A stretch of DNA of 40,782 nucleotides from WAOL01 sp964399035 (lineage in GTDB: Archaea; Thermoproteota; Thermoprotei_A; Sulfolobales; NBVN01): assembly GCA_964399035.1 (NCBI GenBank), contig CAYNPH010000089.1, positions 1 to 40,782 on the forward strand. Reading direction: 5' to 3'. Made by a program: the position numbers and the translations under genes. Below are positions 7,005 to 14,956 of the stretch, one piece after another (the first letter of the stretch is position 1; the number at the start of each line of letters is the position of its first letter). The notes under the pieces are model-generated. The model ran no database searches, was not told the origin of the DNA, and saw only the letters and a program-made list of their open reading frames with translations.

Positions 7005-7549
7005 TACTCCTTACTTCCCCTCCTTCTTATGGAAACTATGTCACCTAGTGTAAGCTCCTTTGAGGGACCACCTAACCCGCCCAAGGAACCTGTGAAATCG
7101 TTGTCAACCACTGGCTCCAACAACTTAATGTCAAGCACCTTCTCTAATTTCATAGCTAATTCTATAGTGGGGGTTAGCCTGCCTGCCTCTATCCTCTTTA
7201 TAACGTTTTCACTCTCCCTTACGGCTTCGGCGAGTGTTCTCTGCGTCCAGCCCAACCGTTCCCTAGCCTCCCTCACTCGCCTAGCGTAATCCTCCACAAC
7301 TTCATAATTTTCAAGCTTTAGGCTTCTCCTTCTTGCAGACCTTCCTGCAGTTGTGCGAGTCCTTGGAGTATTTATTCTCTTAGTAGTTGCACTTCTAACC
7401 TCTTCCTTCACAGCCCGCTTTGCCACTCTTGAGTAGCACTGAGGACATAAAACTAAGCGGGCACCCTCAATGTACACTACCTTAGAATCTCTCCTTCTTA
7501 CAGGACGACCACACATTTCACAGTGGATTATGTCGGGCCTCGGGCTCAA
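7004..7549 (-). CDS. mbf1: Multiprotein bridging factor 1 (MBF1)
   Basis: 181 residues. An N-terminal zinc ribbon (CEMCG at 10-14 and CPQC about 35-38) is followed by a basic linker rich in Arg and Thr (TTKRINTPRTRTTAGRSARR), then a Cro-type helix-turn-helix (ARERLGWTQRTLAEAVRESENVIKRIEAGRLTPTIELAMKLEKVL). This is the archaeal MBF1 layout. MBF1 binds the small ribosomal subunit in archaea and bridges regulators to TBP in eukaryotes. It starts with TTG and heads the six-gene minus-strand operon down to 3330; the 142 bp between it and PAN hold both divergent promoters. Confidence 0.93.
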   Translation of the reverse strand: MSPRPDIIHCEMCGRPVRRRDSKVVYIEGARLVLCPQCYSRVAKRAVKEEVRSATTKRINTPRTRTTAGRSARRRSLKLENYEVVEDYARRVREARERLGWTQRTLAEAVRESENVIKRIEAGRLTPTIELAMKLEKVLDIKLLEPVVDNDFTGSLGGLGGPSKELTLGDIVSIRRRGSKE

Positions 7550-7691
7550 GAGTACCGACCTTCCTAGGATTATTGCTAGCCTCTAGACTAATATAGCTTA
7601 GTTATTCGACGACAACATTAAGGTATTAAGGAGAGGGCTTCACAATATTAAGGCTCTTAGTATTTTAGGTTTTCTAGAACATATCTTAATA

Positions 7692-8897
7692 GTGGTGAGT
7701 GGTTTGTCGGACGTTGACTTCAGTGTGCGCAGACGTGGCATAACGGACTACGTTAAGTACCTTGAGATGCGTGTACAGGAGCTTGAGGCCGAGGTTAACT
7801 ACTTACGTAGCGAGCTCGGCTACTACAAGCGTGAGATAGAGAAGCTAATGTCGACCCCGCTTATTGAGGGCACACTCCTCGAGATGTTGCCTGATGGTAG
7901 GGCCATAGTGAAGAGTACAACAGGTCCTCACTTAATTGTCAGTGTTTCGGGGGAGGTGGATAAGGCGCAACTAAGACCTGGCGTGAAGGTAGCGCTAAAT
8001 CAGCGAGGCTCAACAATAGTTGAGGTACTGCCGAGCAGGGAGGATCCTTACGTTAGGGGAATGGAAGTCATAGAGAGACCCCCAGTACGGTATTCCGACA
8101 TTGGCGGGTTAAAGGAGCAGATACAGGAAATACGTGAGGTTGTGGAGCTCCCACTGAAGCATCCGGAACTCTTCCGTGAATTAGGTATTGAGCCGCCTAA
8201 GGGCATCCTACTCTACGGACCTCCAGGTTGCGGTAAGACACTACTAGCTAAGGCGGTTGCTGGCGAAACCAACGCTACCTTCATAAGTTTAGTGGCGTCA
8301 GAACTTGCGCAGAAGTTCGTTGGTGAGGGTGCGCGGATAGTTAGGGAGCTTTTCGCGTTCGCCAGACGTAAGGCGCCAGCCATAGTATTGATTGATGAAA
8401 TCGATGCTATAGCATCTAAAAGGATGGACATGGGTACGAGCGGCGAGAGGGAGATACATAGGACATTAACTCAGCTACTAGCCGAGCTAGACGGTTTTGA
8501 CCCCCTAGACAACGTTAAGGTGATAGCAACTACTAACAGGCTAGACATACTGGACCCTGCCCTATTAAGGCCTGGAAGGTTCGATAGGGTTATAGAGATA
8601 CCACTCCCGGATCTGAGGGGTCGTTGGGAGATCTTCAAAATACATACCCGTAAAATGAAGATAAGCAAAGACGTTGACCTAGAGGAACTCGCTAGGCTAA
8701 CAGAGGGAGCCACGGGTGCTGATATAAAGGCCATATGCACTGAAGCAGGTTACTCGGCCCTCAGGAATAACAGGAGGCGAGTAACGCAGGAGGACTTCAT
8801 ATATGCCATAAAGAAGGTGTTGTACGGTAGGTTCCGCCCCTACAGCTCGCGGGAAGGATTTAAACCTCGTCAAAGGAATACGCATGCGGTGGTTTAG
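7692..8897 (+). CDS. pan: Proteasome-activating nucleotidase PAN (C-terminus without HbYX)
   Basis: 401 residues: N-terminal coiled coil about 18-52, OB domain about 55-115, AAA+ domain with P-loop GPPGCGKT (176-183), pore loop KFVG, Walker B IVLIDEID and Arg fingers in DPALLRPGRFDR, then the helical lid. PAN unfolds substrates and feeds them to the 20S proteasome. The start may be GTG 7692 or 7695. It ends in THAVV, not the usual hydrophobic-Tyr-X tail that docks and opens the 20S gate. The next two genes (PUA, PAC2) follow at 5 bp and by overlap, so they form an operon. Confidence 0.95.
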   Translation: MVSGLSDVDFSVRRRGITDYVKYLEMRVQELEAEVNYLRSELGYYKREIEKLMSTPLIEGTLLEMLPDGRAIVKSTTGPHLIVSVSGEVDKAQLRPGVKVALNQRGSTIVEVLPSREDPYVRGMEVIERPPVRYSDIGGLKEQIQEIREVVELPLKHPELFRELGIEPPKGILLYGPPGCGKTLLAKAVAGETNATFISLVASELAQKFVGEGARIVRELFAFARRKAPAIVLIDEIDAIASKRMDMGTSGEREIHRTLTQLLAELDGFDPLDNVKVIATTNRLDILDPALLRPGRFDRVIEIPLPDLRGRWEIFKIHTRKMKISKDVDLEELARLTEGATGADIKAICTEAGYSALRNNRRRVTQEDFIYAIKKVLYGRFRPYSSREGFKPRQRNTHAVV

Positions 8898-8902
8898 GGG
8901 TC

Positions 8903-9394
8903 TTGTATAAAGTTAGGAAAGCGAAGCCCTTGGAGCTAAGGCGTCTAAGGGCGATACTAGAGCACCAACTCGGTGTCGACGGTATTGGCGAGAAAGTATT
9001 TCCTGAGGGGGTACTTCTGAAGATCTCGAGAAATACAGGTAAGATTAGGGAAATCTTAACACCTTCTGGTGAAATAATTGCCACAGTCCTAGCCTCAACA
9101 TATACATTCAATCTAAAATTACTGGCGGCTAAGGTAATTCATGAAACTGTACCCCCACCTAGGTTAAGGGTGATCGTAGTTAATGAAATAGCGGAGGATC
9201 TAGTAACGTTCGGTAGCTCCGTGTTTGCAAAGCATGTCATGTACGTTGATGATGACTTAAGAGCAGGTTCAGAGGCGCTCGTGGTGGATGAGGACGATAA
9301 CCTGCTTTGTGTTGGCAGGCTAATTCTTTCCCCCGACGAGATAATACACTTTATAATCGGACCAGCTGTAAAGCTTAGGGAGTGTGTGGAGTAA
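8903..9394 (+). CDS. Stand-alone PUA-domain RNA-binding protein
   Basis: 163 residues starting at TTG five bases after the PAN stop, with SD AGGGG. The C-terminal half (about 85-160) reads as a PUA domain: LRVIVVNEIAEDLVTFGSSVFAKHVMYVDDDLRAGSEALVVDED is the usual strand-turn-strand opening, and LLCVGRLILSPDEI its end. The N-terminal half has RRLRAILEHQLG and a small beta sheet, similar to the pre-PUA part of archaeosine transglycosylase-type proteins. PUA domains bind structured RNA such as the tRNA acceptor end. The nearby ArcTGT lacks its own PUA domain, so this may be the trans-acting partner; that link is inference. Confidence 0.8.
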   Translation: MYKVRKAKPLELRRLRAILEHQLGVDGIGEKVFPEGVLLKISRNTGKIREILTPSGEIIATVLASTYTFNLKLLAAKVIHETVPPPRLRVIVVNEIAEDLVTFGSSVFAKHVMYVDDDLRAGSEALVVDEDDNLLCVGRLILSPDEIIHFIIGPAVKLRECVE

Positions 9395-10128
9395 TGTCGA
9401 AAGTCAAGATATACATCTATGATGAGTACAGCGGTATATTTGAAAATAAGAGACCGTGGACCCTGATAACGGGGTTTCCGGGATTCGGGTACGTCGGAAC
9501 CATAGCTACTAGGTACCTAGTATCTAAGCTAGAGGCAGTGAAAGTCGGGGATGTGGTCACAAAATACATGCCTGATTTCACCGCAATAGAGGAGTACGGT
9601 GTTATGACACCATACGAGATATTTGCGTGTCCCGATAAGGATCTCATGATACTCGTTAACAATACCTTACCTCAACCTCCGGAAAGGGTCGTATACGCCG
9701 TAAAGTTCGCCGAGTGGTTTCTCAGCGTAGGCGGCAAGAGAGCAATACTTGCTGGCGGGCTTAACTCAAAGTTTCAGGAAGGAGAAGAGGAATTCAGGTG
9801 GGTATGTATAAACAACTGTGGATGGAGCTTCAGTGAACCTCAGATGGAGAAGGGGCTTTACATAGTGGGTCCACTTGCCACATTCTTCACCGTATTCAAC
9901 ATTATGAAGATACCCACGCTCTTAATCTTTCCGTACACAGAACCAAGTAAATACGACCCAGGTGCCGCTGCAGTATTCGTGAGGAAAGTTAGTGAATTAC
10001 TGAACTTAGGCATAGATATTGAGGATTTATTACAGTACTCAAAGCTAGTGGCTGAGGCAGAGGCGGCACTGGAGGAAGCCATAAAGTCGACAAGGAAAGA
10101 GGAGAAAGGTCCGAAGCCATATATGTGA
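9394..10128 (+). CDS. PAC2-family protein (proteasome assembly chaperone-like)
   Basis: 244 residues from the ATG in TAATG, overlapping the PUA stop; a GTG 12 bp upstream is less likely. The PAC2 features are PWTLITGFPGFGYVGTIATRYLV near the start, YMPDFTAIEEYGVMTPYEIF, and GLYIVGPLATFFTVFNIMKIPTLLIFPY in the middle, followed by a helical C-terminus. Archaeal PAC2 proteins such as PbaA/PbaB bind the 20S proteasome. The last residues, KGPKPYM, give a Tyr in the second-last position, like the HbYX docking tail missing from PAN. Being in the PAN operon supports a proteasome role. It ends 6 bp from the convergent ArcTGT stop. Confidence 0.85.
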   Translation: MSKVKIYIYDEYSGIFENKRPWTLITGFPGFGYVGTIATRYLVSKLEAVKVGDVVTKYMPDFTAIEEYGVMTPYEIFACPDKDLMILVNNTLPQPPERVVYAVKFAEWFLSVGGKRAILAGGLNSKFQEGEEEFRWVCINNCGWSFSEPQMEKGLYIVGPLATFFTVFNIMKIPTLLIFPYTEPSKYDPGAAAVFVRKVSELLNLGIDIEDLLQYSKLVAEAEAALEEAIKSTRKEEKGPKPYM

Positions 10129-10134
10129 GTTCCA

Positions 10135-11736
10135 TTAAACCTTCTGATCCAGCTTAATGCATTGAACATTACTGCTCTTTTCGCAAAATTCAAGAATTTT
10201 CTTGCATGCATCAGTGTTCCCAAAGCCCGAAGCATACACGAACTTAACATGTACTTGGACATCCTGTGCTATCTTGAGTAATCTCCGTATAGTGTCGCAC
10301 ATCATGTTAATTACGCATGGTTCTGGGTGTGAGGGGGCTTCGAATTGTGAGTATGGGTATGTTTCGTCGATATCATAGGGTACGATGTCGAAGAAGGGAA
10401 CGTAGAAAAGTATGATGTGTTCATCTGTGATGTTGAGATATCTTAATACCTTCTTGAAATGTTCGGCGTCGTGGAAGGGTTTTACAAGGGTGCTGGCCGG
10501 AACCAGTACCACATTGTTTATGGTCCTGTTCTTTATCTCCCTCAATATCTTTTCAATAACTCTTTTCCTATGTCTCAGAAGTTCTGGCCTGAAGTATGAT
10601 GTTCTATCATATAGGAATAGACCTCTGGACTTGCCTCTTATCACGGGATCTAATCTTTCAATCCAGTCGACGTATTTAATCACGCGATTTAGGGCTTCCC
10701 TGACATAAGGATGGGTACGTGCTCTTTCCTCTATTAGCTCCCATAACCTACCTTCCCTTATGGCTTCCTTTATCCTACGTATCTCTCTGGCTATGACGTA
10801 GAGGTTGTGGATAGCGACCAGTTTAACGCGTTCTTCACGCGGCATTTCGAGCATTTCTTTAGGTTCGTACTTGCTACATACTGGGCACTCGCAGGGCAGG
10901 TAGTCTAACTCCTTTATTCTATAAGTCCCGTGTTCCGTTATGTATCGACCGTCGCGGGCGTATAGTATATATGATGCAGAATCGAAGCTATCTACACCTA
11001 GCGCCACCATGAGCGGCATTATTATTGGATGACCTCCGCCAAAGAGATGTACAGGTTTATCATGGGGCAGGTATTTCTTGGCAGTAGCTACCATGTCGAC
11101 TATTTTCCAGAACTCGTACTTCTCCAAAACCGTGACAGGAGACCCTATGGCATACATTCCATACTCATTCATAGTTGCAGCGATTGCTGCGGACTTCGCA
11201 ACTAAATCTACATAAACTCCTCCCTGTATTGGCAACACCCATAACGTATTACTTTGCTCTATCATACCTGCTACAGCTTTGGCCCTCCGAAGCGTTTCCT
11301 CTACACTCACTAGTGCTTCCTCGTAGGTGGAATCATCTCTTGTAGGGATATCAGCTATGACTGCTATGTCAGAACCTATTCTATCTTGAAACTCAACTAT
11401 TTTGACGGGGTCTATTTTAATTCTTTCCCTACCGTACATCAATAATTGATAGGCACCTGAGTCAGTCATTATGACGCCATCATAACCCACTACCTTATGA
11501 ACACCCATCCTGACAGCGTCGTCGCCAAGGCGTTGCATTATTATGAAGGCATTAGTAATTATCTGGTTGAACCCTATTTCACGGATCTTCTCTACAGTAA
11601 CGGATTCTCTAGTCCTGAAGGGATTCACGACTGGAAAGAACGCTGGTGTTTCAATGGTCCCGCTCTTTGTGCGCAACCTCCCTATACGCCCGGCTAAGTC
11701 CTTATCCTTTATCTCGAAGCTCACCTTATATCCCAA
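10135..11736 (-). CDS. tgtA: Archaeosine tRNA-guanine transglycosylase, without PUA domain
   Basis: 533 residues; it exchanges G15 in the D-loop of tRNA for preQ0 on the way to archaeosine. The catalytic TIM barrel (about 1-350) has IMTDSGAYQLL, the nucleophile region ADIPTRDD, PIQGG and HLFGGGHPI. The zinc site is CECPVC plus the His in AIHNLY. C1/C2-like domains follow (to about 530), including IILFYVPFFDIVPYDIDETYPYSQFEAP. Full-length euryarchaeal enzymes are about 580 residues with a C-terminal PUA; here the chain stops before it. A free PUA gene lies two genes away (8903-9394). The start is TTG behind GGAG. Confidence 0.93.
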   Translation of the reverse strand: MGYKVSFEIKDKDLAGRIGRLRTKSGTIETPAFFPVVNPFRTRESVTVEKIREIGFNQIITNAFIIMQRLGDDAVRMGVHKVVGYDGVIMTDSGAYQLLMYGRERIKIDPVKIVEFQDRIGSDIAVIADIPTRDDSTYEEALVSVEETLRRAKAVAGMIEQSNTLWVLPIQGGVYVDLVAKSAAIAATMNEYGMYAIGSPVTVLEKYEFWKIVDMVATAKKYLPHDKPVHLFGGGHPIIMPLMVALGVDSFDSASYILYARDGRYITEHGTYRIKELDYLPCECPVCSKYEPKEMLEMPREERVKLVAIHNLYVIAREIRRIKEAIREGRLWELIEERARTHPYVREALNRVIKYVDWIERLDPVIRGKSRGLFLYDRTSYFRPELLRHRKRVIEKILREIKNRTINNVVLVPASTLVKPFHDAEHFKKVLRYLNITDEHIILFYVPFFDIVPYDIDETYPYSQFEAPSHPEPCVINMMCDTIRRLLKIAQDVQVHVKFVYASGFGNTDACKKILEFCEKSSNVQCIKLDQKV

Positions 11737-11816
11737 GGTCTCCGTGATATTTCACTAATAACATTAAGCTTAACGCAAGAACAAGCCTTGATAGGAAAAA
11801 TAATAGTTTCCTTGGG

Positions 11817-12266
11817 TTACCTCCGTTTCTTCTCCTCCATGTACTCCTCCCATACGCTGTAAATTTTACTGGCTAAACCACCCGAACCCTCTACACCATT
11901 AACGCTTACTTTATACCTGTCGTAAATCATGACAGTTCCCGCTTCTTTAAGCACCCTTACAGTTCCTGGGGGTAAGTTTAATTTGGTCTGTATTACGTGT
12001 GCGAATTCCTCGGGGTCGAAGAGTGGTCTTTCAGCTGAAATTATCTCGGATATTCTGTTACCGTTTATGAAGACTTTATAGTACTTCTTACCGTCACTGC
12101 ACTTTGCATCTTGAAGAACTAAGTGTAGGGTTAGCCTGTCACCAGCATCAATCCCCACAAGCTTTCCCTCGTAGGTAGTTCCATCGACAAGTTTGACTGT
12201 CACAATATTGCCGACAATACTAGCGAGCTCTGATATCAGGTTTCTTATGGCGGTCTGAACGCTCAT
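11817..12266 (-). CDS. Lsm (Sm-like) protein with C-terminal domain
   Basis: 149 residues. Residues about 10-65 form an Sm fold: GNIVTVKLVDGTTYEGKLVGID (Sm1) and YKVFINGNRISEII (Sm2, with the I-x-G-x-R-I pattern). A C-terminal alpha/beta extension follows, as in crenarchaeal SmAP3, and the charged tail is EEYMEEKKRR. Sm-like archaeal proteins form rings that bind U-rich RNA. It starts with ATG, and a TATA-like ATTTAAAATAAG lies about 45-55 bp upstream on the minus strand. It is probably transcribed alone. Confidence 0.85.
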   Translation of the reverse strand: MSVQTAIRNLISELASIVGNIVTVKLVDGTTYEGKLVGIDAGDRLTLHLVLQDAKCSDGKKYYKVFINGNRISEIISAERPLFDPEEFAHVIQTKLNLPPGTVRVLKEAGTVMIYDRYKVSVNGVEGSGGLASKIYSVWEEYMEEKKRR

Positions 12267-12367
12267 GACCTATACCTAGTGGTGTAGATTACTTTTTCAG
12301 AATTTAAGCTTATTTTAAATCCTCAACCCAAAGCACTGATGCGGTGCCTGTAGTTCCGGTTCTTCAG

Positions 12368-12766
12368 TCATCTTAAAGTCTTAATTTTCAGGTATACTTT
12401 ATCCATAATAGAGAATGCATTACATAGATCCTCACTCTCAGACTCCATAACCAGCAGGAAGCCCCATAAAGAAACTAATAGTTTATGTACTATTCTTGGC
12501 TGCGGATCTTTAAGCAACTGTTTTTTCTTCCCCATAACATAGCCCCATATCACGAGGTCCTTCCCCTCTTGATACTGCGGCTTCTCACGGCTGAGGGACA
12601 ATTCTACAGCATCTCCCTCCTTAAAGATCATTAGATCCTTCACCAAGTCCATACTTGCTTTAACATTACCGCAATCAATAACTGCTATGAAGACCTTCGG
12701 TATTTTTGACCTCTCTATTTTACGTACTTTCCCTTGAAGCACAACTTTGCCGTTGTTTATCTCCAT
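12368..12766 (-). CDS. rpo8: RNA polymerase subunit Rpo8 (RpoG)
   Basis: 132 residues starting at the ATG with AGGTG eight bases upstream; GTG at 12772 would add two residues. The OB-like beta barrel of Rpb8 is seen in GKVVLQGKVRKIERSKIPKVFI, VKASMDLVKDLMIFKEGD, LVIWGYVMGKKK and KLLVSLWGFLLVMES. The pairing of W-G-Y-V and S-L-W-G-F matches crenarchaeal RpoG as I remember it. Rpo8 is found in crenarchaeal and korarchaeal polymerases and is missing from most euryarchaea, which helps place the organism. It is divergent from the 12835 gene, so the 68 bp between them must hold two promoters. Confidence 0.85.
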   Translation of the reverse strand: MEINNGKVVLQGKVRKIERSKIPKVFIAVIDCGNVKASMDLVKDLMIFKEGDAVELSLSREKPQYQEGKDLVIWGYVMGKKKQLLKDPQPRIVHKLLVSLWGFLLVMESESEDLCNAFSIMDKVYLKIKTLR

Positions 12767-12834
12767 AATCACGCACCTACTTACCTAGACGTAATTTCAC
12801 TTTTTAAGCTAAGCTCTAAATACGGGGAAGGATT

Positions 12835-13182
12835 ATGCGTTATGGAAGTACTTTATGTTATGCTATAAAGTCCAGAACCTCAGAGGAAGTTATTGTAGAT
12901 TTTATGCCCATTGTCAGGGGGTTCCTGTCGGCATGTCCGGATAGTGAGGTAGAAGCGAGGTCTGTGTTTTCAACATATAGTGAGAGCATTTATGTAATAT
13001 TTAGGATGTACGCTAACGACCGTGAAAGGTGCGGAGGTATTGCTGAAGCATTGTTAAGTGCTCTGCTTCCAGAGACATTATCATATGAACTAGTAAAATG
13101 CGAGAAGGTATTCCCTTTCCACGAAGACCTCTACGGTCGTATCTCCCAATCACTCGGAGAAGAAAAAATCGCATCCTACTAA
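12835..13182 (+). CDS. Conserved-looking hypothetical protein upstream of HerA-like ATPase
   Basis: 115 residues that I do not recognise. It is a small alpha/beta protein with two likely strands (GSTLCYAIKSRTSEEVIVDFM, YSESIYVIFRMYAND) and a helix GGIAEALLSALLPETLSYEL, and no membrane segment or metal motif. ATG is preceded by GGGGAAGGATT. Its stop is 5 bp before the ATPase start, so it is co-transcribed and perhaps a partner or substrate adaptor of that ATPase. A Pcc1- or ribosomal-protein-like fold is possible, but nothing in the sequence decides it. Confidence 0.65.
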   Translation: MRYGSTLCYAIKSRTSEEVIVDFMPIVRGFLSACPDSEVEARSVFSTYSESIYVIFRMYANDRERCGGIAEALLSALLPETLSYELVKCEKVFPFHEDLYGRISQSLGEEKIASY

Positions 13183-13187
13183 GTAAG

Positions 13188-14201
13188 ATGAAGGTAACGG
13201 CACTCGTAGGAAACGGTGGTGATGTCCGTGTAGGGGTAACGGTCAGCAGGCCGCAGAGAGAGGTGCGTTTGCACCACATTGATTTTCTGAGGCATTGCAT
13301 AATAGTCGGAACAACGGGTTCTGGAAAGTCTACTACGGCGAGTATAATTGCGAGTCAACTGTCGAGGTACGGAATAGTAGTGATCCTTGATTGGTACGGG
13401 GAATTTCCACGAATATTCAATAGAATTAACCGTAAGTATGTGTGTTATAGGGCATCGGAAAATAATAAAATACCTGTCCCCTCAAGGGTTGAATCGTTAA
13501 TTAATATATTGGAGGAGGTATTGGATCTTACACCACCGCAGTCTTATATCCTCAGAAGAGTCCTTAAGGAAGGACTAACAAGCTTTAGGGAGGTTCTCCG
13601 CGTTGTGGAGGAATTCGAAGTAACTGCTAGATGGATGACTGAGTCAAAGTATGCTCTACTCCGGAAACTTGATACGCTTCTTTCTGATCAGTACATAAAC
13701 TACTTAGGCTCAGCTAATGAGCACGGTCTAGTGAGCGTACTTAAGAGAAGTAAGGGGAGACCAACGGTTATTGACTTGAGTGTCTTTGAGGAGTATAGTG
13801 TCAGGAAATTTATGGCGCTTCTGGTTCTTAGACTTTTAGAGGAGTTTAAAAGTCGGCACCTAATCGCGGACAAAGTTTTTGTGATAGTTGATGAGTCACA
13901 TAACATCTTAACCAGCAGTAAATCATTGTTAGAGAGAATGATGGCTGAAGTACGAAAGCTTAACATGGGTATAACGCTAATTACGCAGTCACCAGCTCTT
14001 CTGAGCTACAGAATAATATCGAACTCGAATATCAAGATAATTCATGCACTAAAGTCACGAGATGATGTAGACGTGATAGTCCGATCCGTGGGAAGTGGGG
14101 TTGCTGTTGATAAAGTGCTACCACGGTTGGGGATTGGTGAGGTCGTTGTTGATGCGCCCTCACTGGTAAGCCCCGTGCTTGTTAGGGTTGACTATACCTA
14201 G
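13188..14201 (+). CDS. HerA/FtsK-superfamily ATPase (DUF87-like)
   Basis: 337 residues from ATG 13188, five bases after the previous stop; the reading frame extends upstream but only over the neighbour. A short beta lead (MKVTALVGNGGDVRVGVTV) precedes Walker A VGTTGSGKST, then VVILDWYGEFPRIF, and Walker B VFVIVDESHNI; TLITQSPALLSYRIISNSN matches sensor 1, and the end is VVVDAPSLVSPVLVRVDY. HerA proteins pump DNA with NurA in end resection, but this one is short, lacks most of the N-terminal HAS barrel, and has no NurA beside it. A related pump or remodelling role is inferred. It converges with the AK6 gene, overlapping by 20 bp. Confidence 0.8.
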   Translation: MKVTALVGNGGDVRVGVTVSRPQREVRLHHIDFLRHCIIVGTTGSGKSTTASIIASQLSRYGIVVILDWYGEFPRIFNRINRKYVCYRASENNKIPVPSRVESLINILEEVLDLTPPQSYILRRVLKEGLTSFREVLRVVEEFEVTARWMTESKYALLRKLDTLLSDQYINYLGSANEHGLVSVLKRSKGRPTVIDLSVFEEYSVRKFMALLVLRLLEEFKSRHLIADKVFVIVDESHNILTSSKSLLERMMAEVRKLNMGITLITQSPALLSYRIISNSNIKIIHALKSRDDVDVIVRSVGSGVAVDKVLPRLGIGEVVVDAPSLVSPVLVRVDYT

Positions 14202-14790
14202 CAAGGAACTCGAGAACTTCTGTTGATACGTGGTGCTCTAACCAATCAATGTTCGCGATGCATGGAGCAATACCCTTAATGATAGCCATTATTTTTCTCA
14301 CAACTTCAATTGTTGAGAGGCTAGTTACATTTACCTCACACACTTTTTCAAGGCCATACGTTGTGATAGCACTATTGGTGCATGATCCCATTAGTTCGGC
14401 TGCTACGTTTTCAGCTATTTTCTTGGGTGCCCACCATTTTCTACTATTCAGTAGCCTCCGAAGAAGTTCCTCGGGATGAATCCTGAGAACTATCGCTATG
14501 GCTACGTGGTGACTTGGTACGAGTTCCCCGTAATGACTATCAATAACTACAGGCGTTTTCGAGTTCGATACAATGTTATCCAGCAAGTTTACTAATGGTT
14601 CCTCACGTATGATATACGTATCCCTAGACCTATCATAGCTTTCAAGAAGGCAGGAGACTGCAGAAAGCGCTGATAAGTTCACATACAGCGCGCCTAATAC
14701 TGTGCTCAGTGATAGTGCGGTACTAGTTTTACCTGACCCAGGCACTCCTGAGATAACTATAGCCTTCTTGTCCTGTAAGATGCGGATCAT
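14182..14790 (-). CDS. AK6/Fap7-like adenylate kinase
   Basis: 202 residues. Walker A GVPGSGKTS lies near the start, and YIIREEPLVNLLDNI, VVIDSHYGELVP and the Fap7 stretch VLRIHPEELLRRLLNSRKWWAPKKIAENVAAELMG follow. It has a C-terminal extension of about 60 residues beyond the compact kinase. AK6/Fap7 is an atypical adenylate kinase/ATPase that works on the maturing small ribosomal subunit with uS11. I chose the ATG at 14790 because GGAGGTG lies directly upstream; a GTG 12 bp earlier would place that SD inside the gene. The tail overlaps the HerA-like gene. Confidence 0.8.
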   Translation of the reverse strand: MIRILQDKKAIVISGVPGSGKTSTALSLSTVLGALYVNLSALSAVSCLLESYDRSRDTYIIREEPLVNLLDNIVSNSKTPVVIDSHYGELVPSHHVAIAIVLRIHPEELLRRLLNSRKWWAPKKIAENVAAELMGSCTNSAITTYGLEKVCEVNVTSLSTIEVVRKIMAIIKGIAPCIANIDWLEHHVSTEVLEFLARYSQP

Positions 14791-14911
14791 TGGCACCTCC
14801 ACGGGAACTCAAACTATGGAAGTAATAGTAAACTATGGTTATTATTGCTAGTGTATTCCTAAAACGGGTAAGGAATTATTCTCCTTAAAGTGGTGTGGCA
14901 CCTTGAATTCT

Positions 14912-14931
14912 TTATTTATTTGAATAAATAA
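14912..14931 (-). terminator. AT-rich inverted repeat downstream of thermosome
   Basis: TTATTTATT and AATAAATAA form a perfect 9-bp inverted repeat with a 2-nt spacer, 26 bp past the thermosome stop on the minus strand, set in very AT-rich DNA. Archaeal termination normally needs only T-runs, so this hairpin is a likely 3' end signal or processing site but is unproven. Confidence 0.45.
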
Positions 14932-14956
14932 TATTAATAAGGGTTAAAATGTTAGC

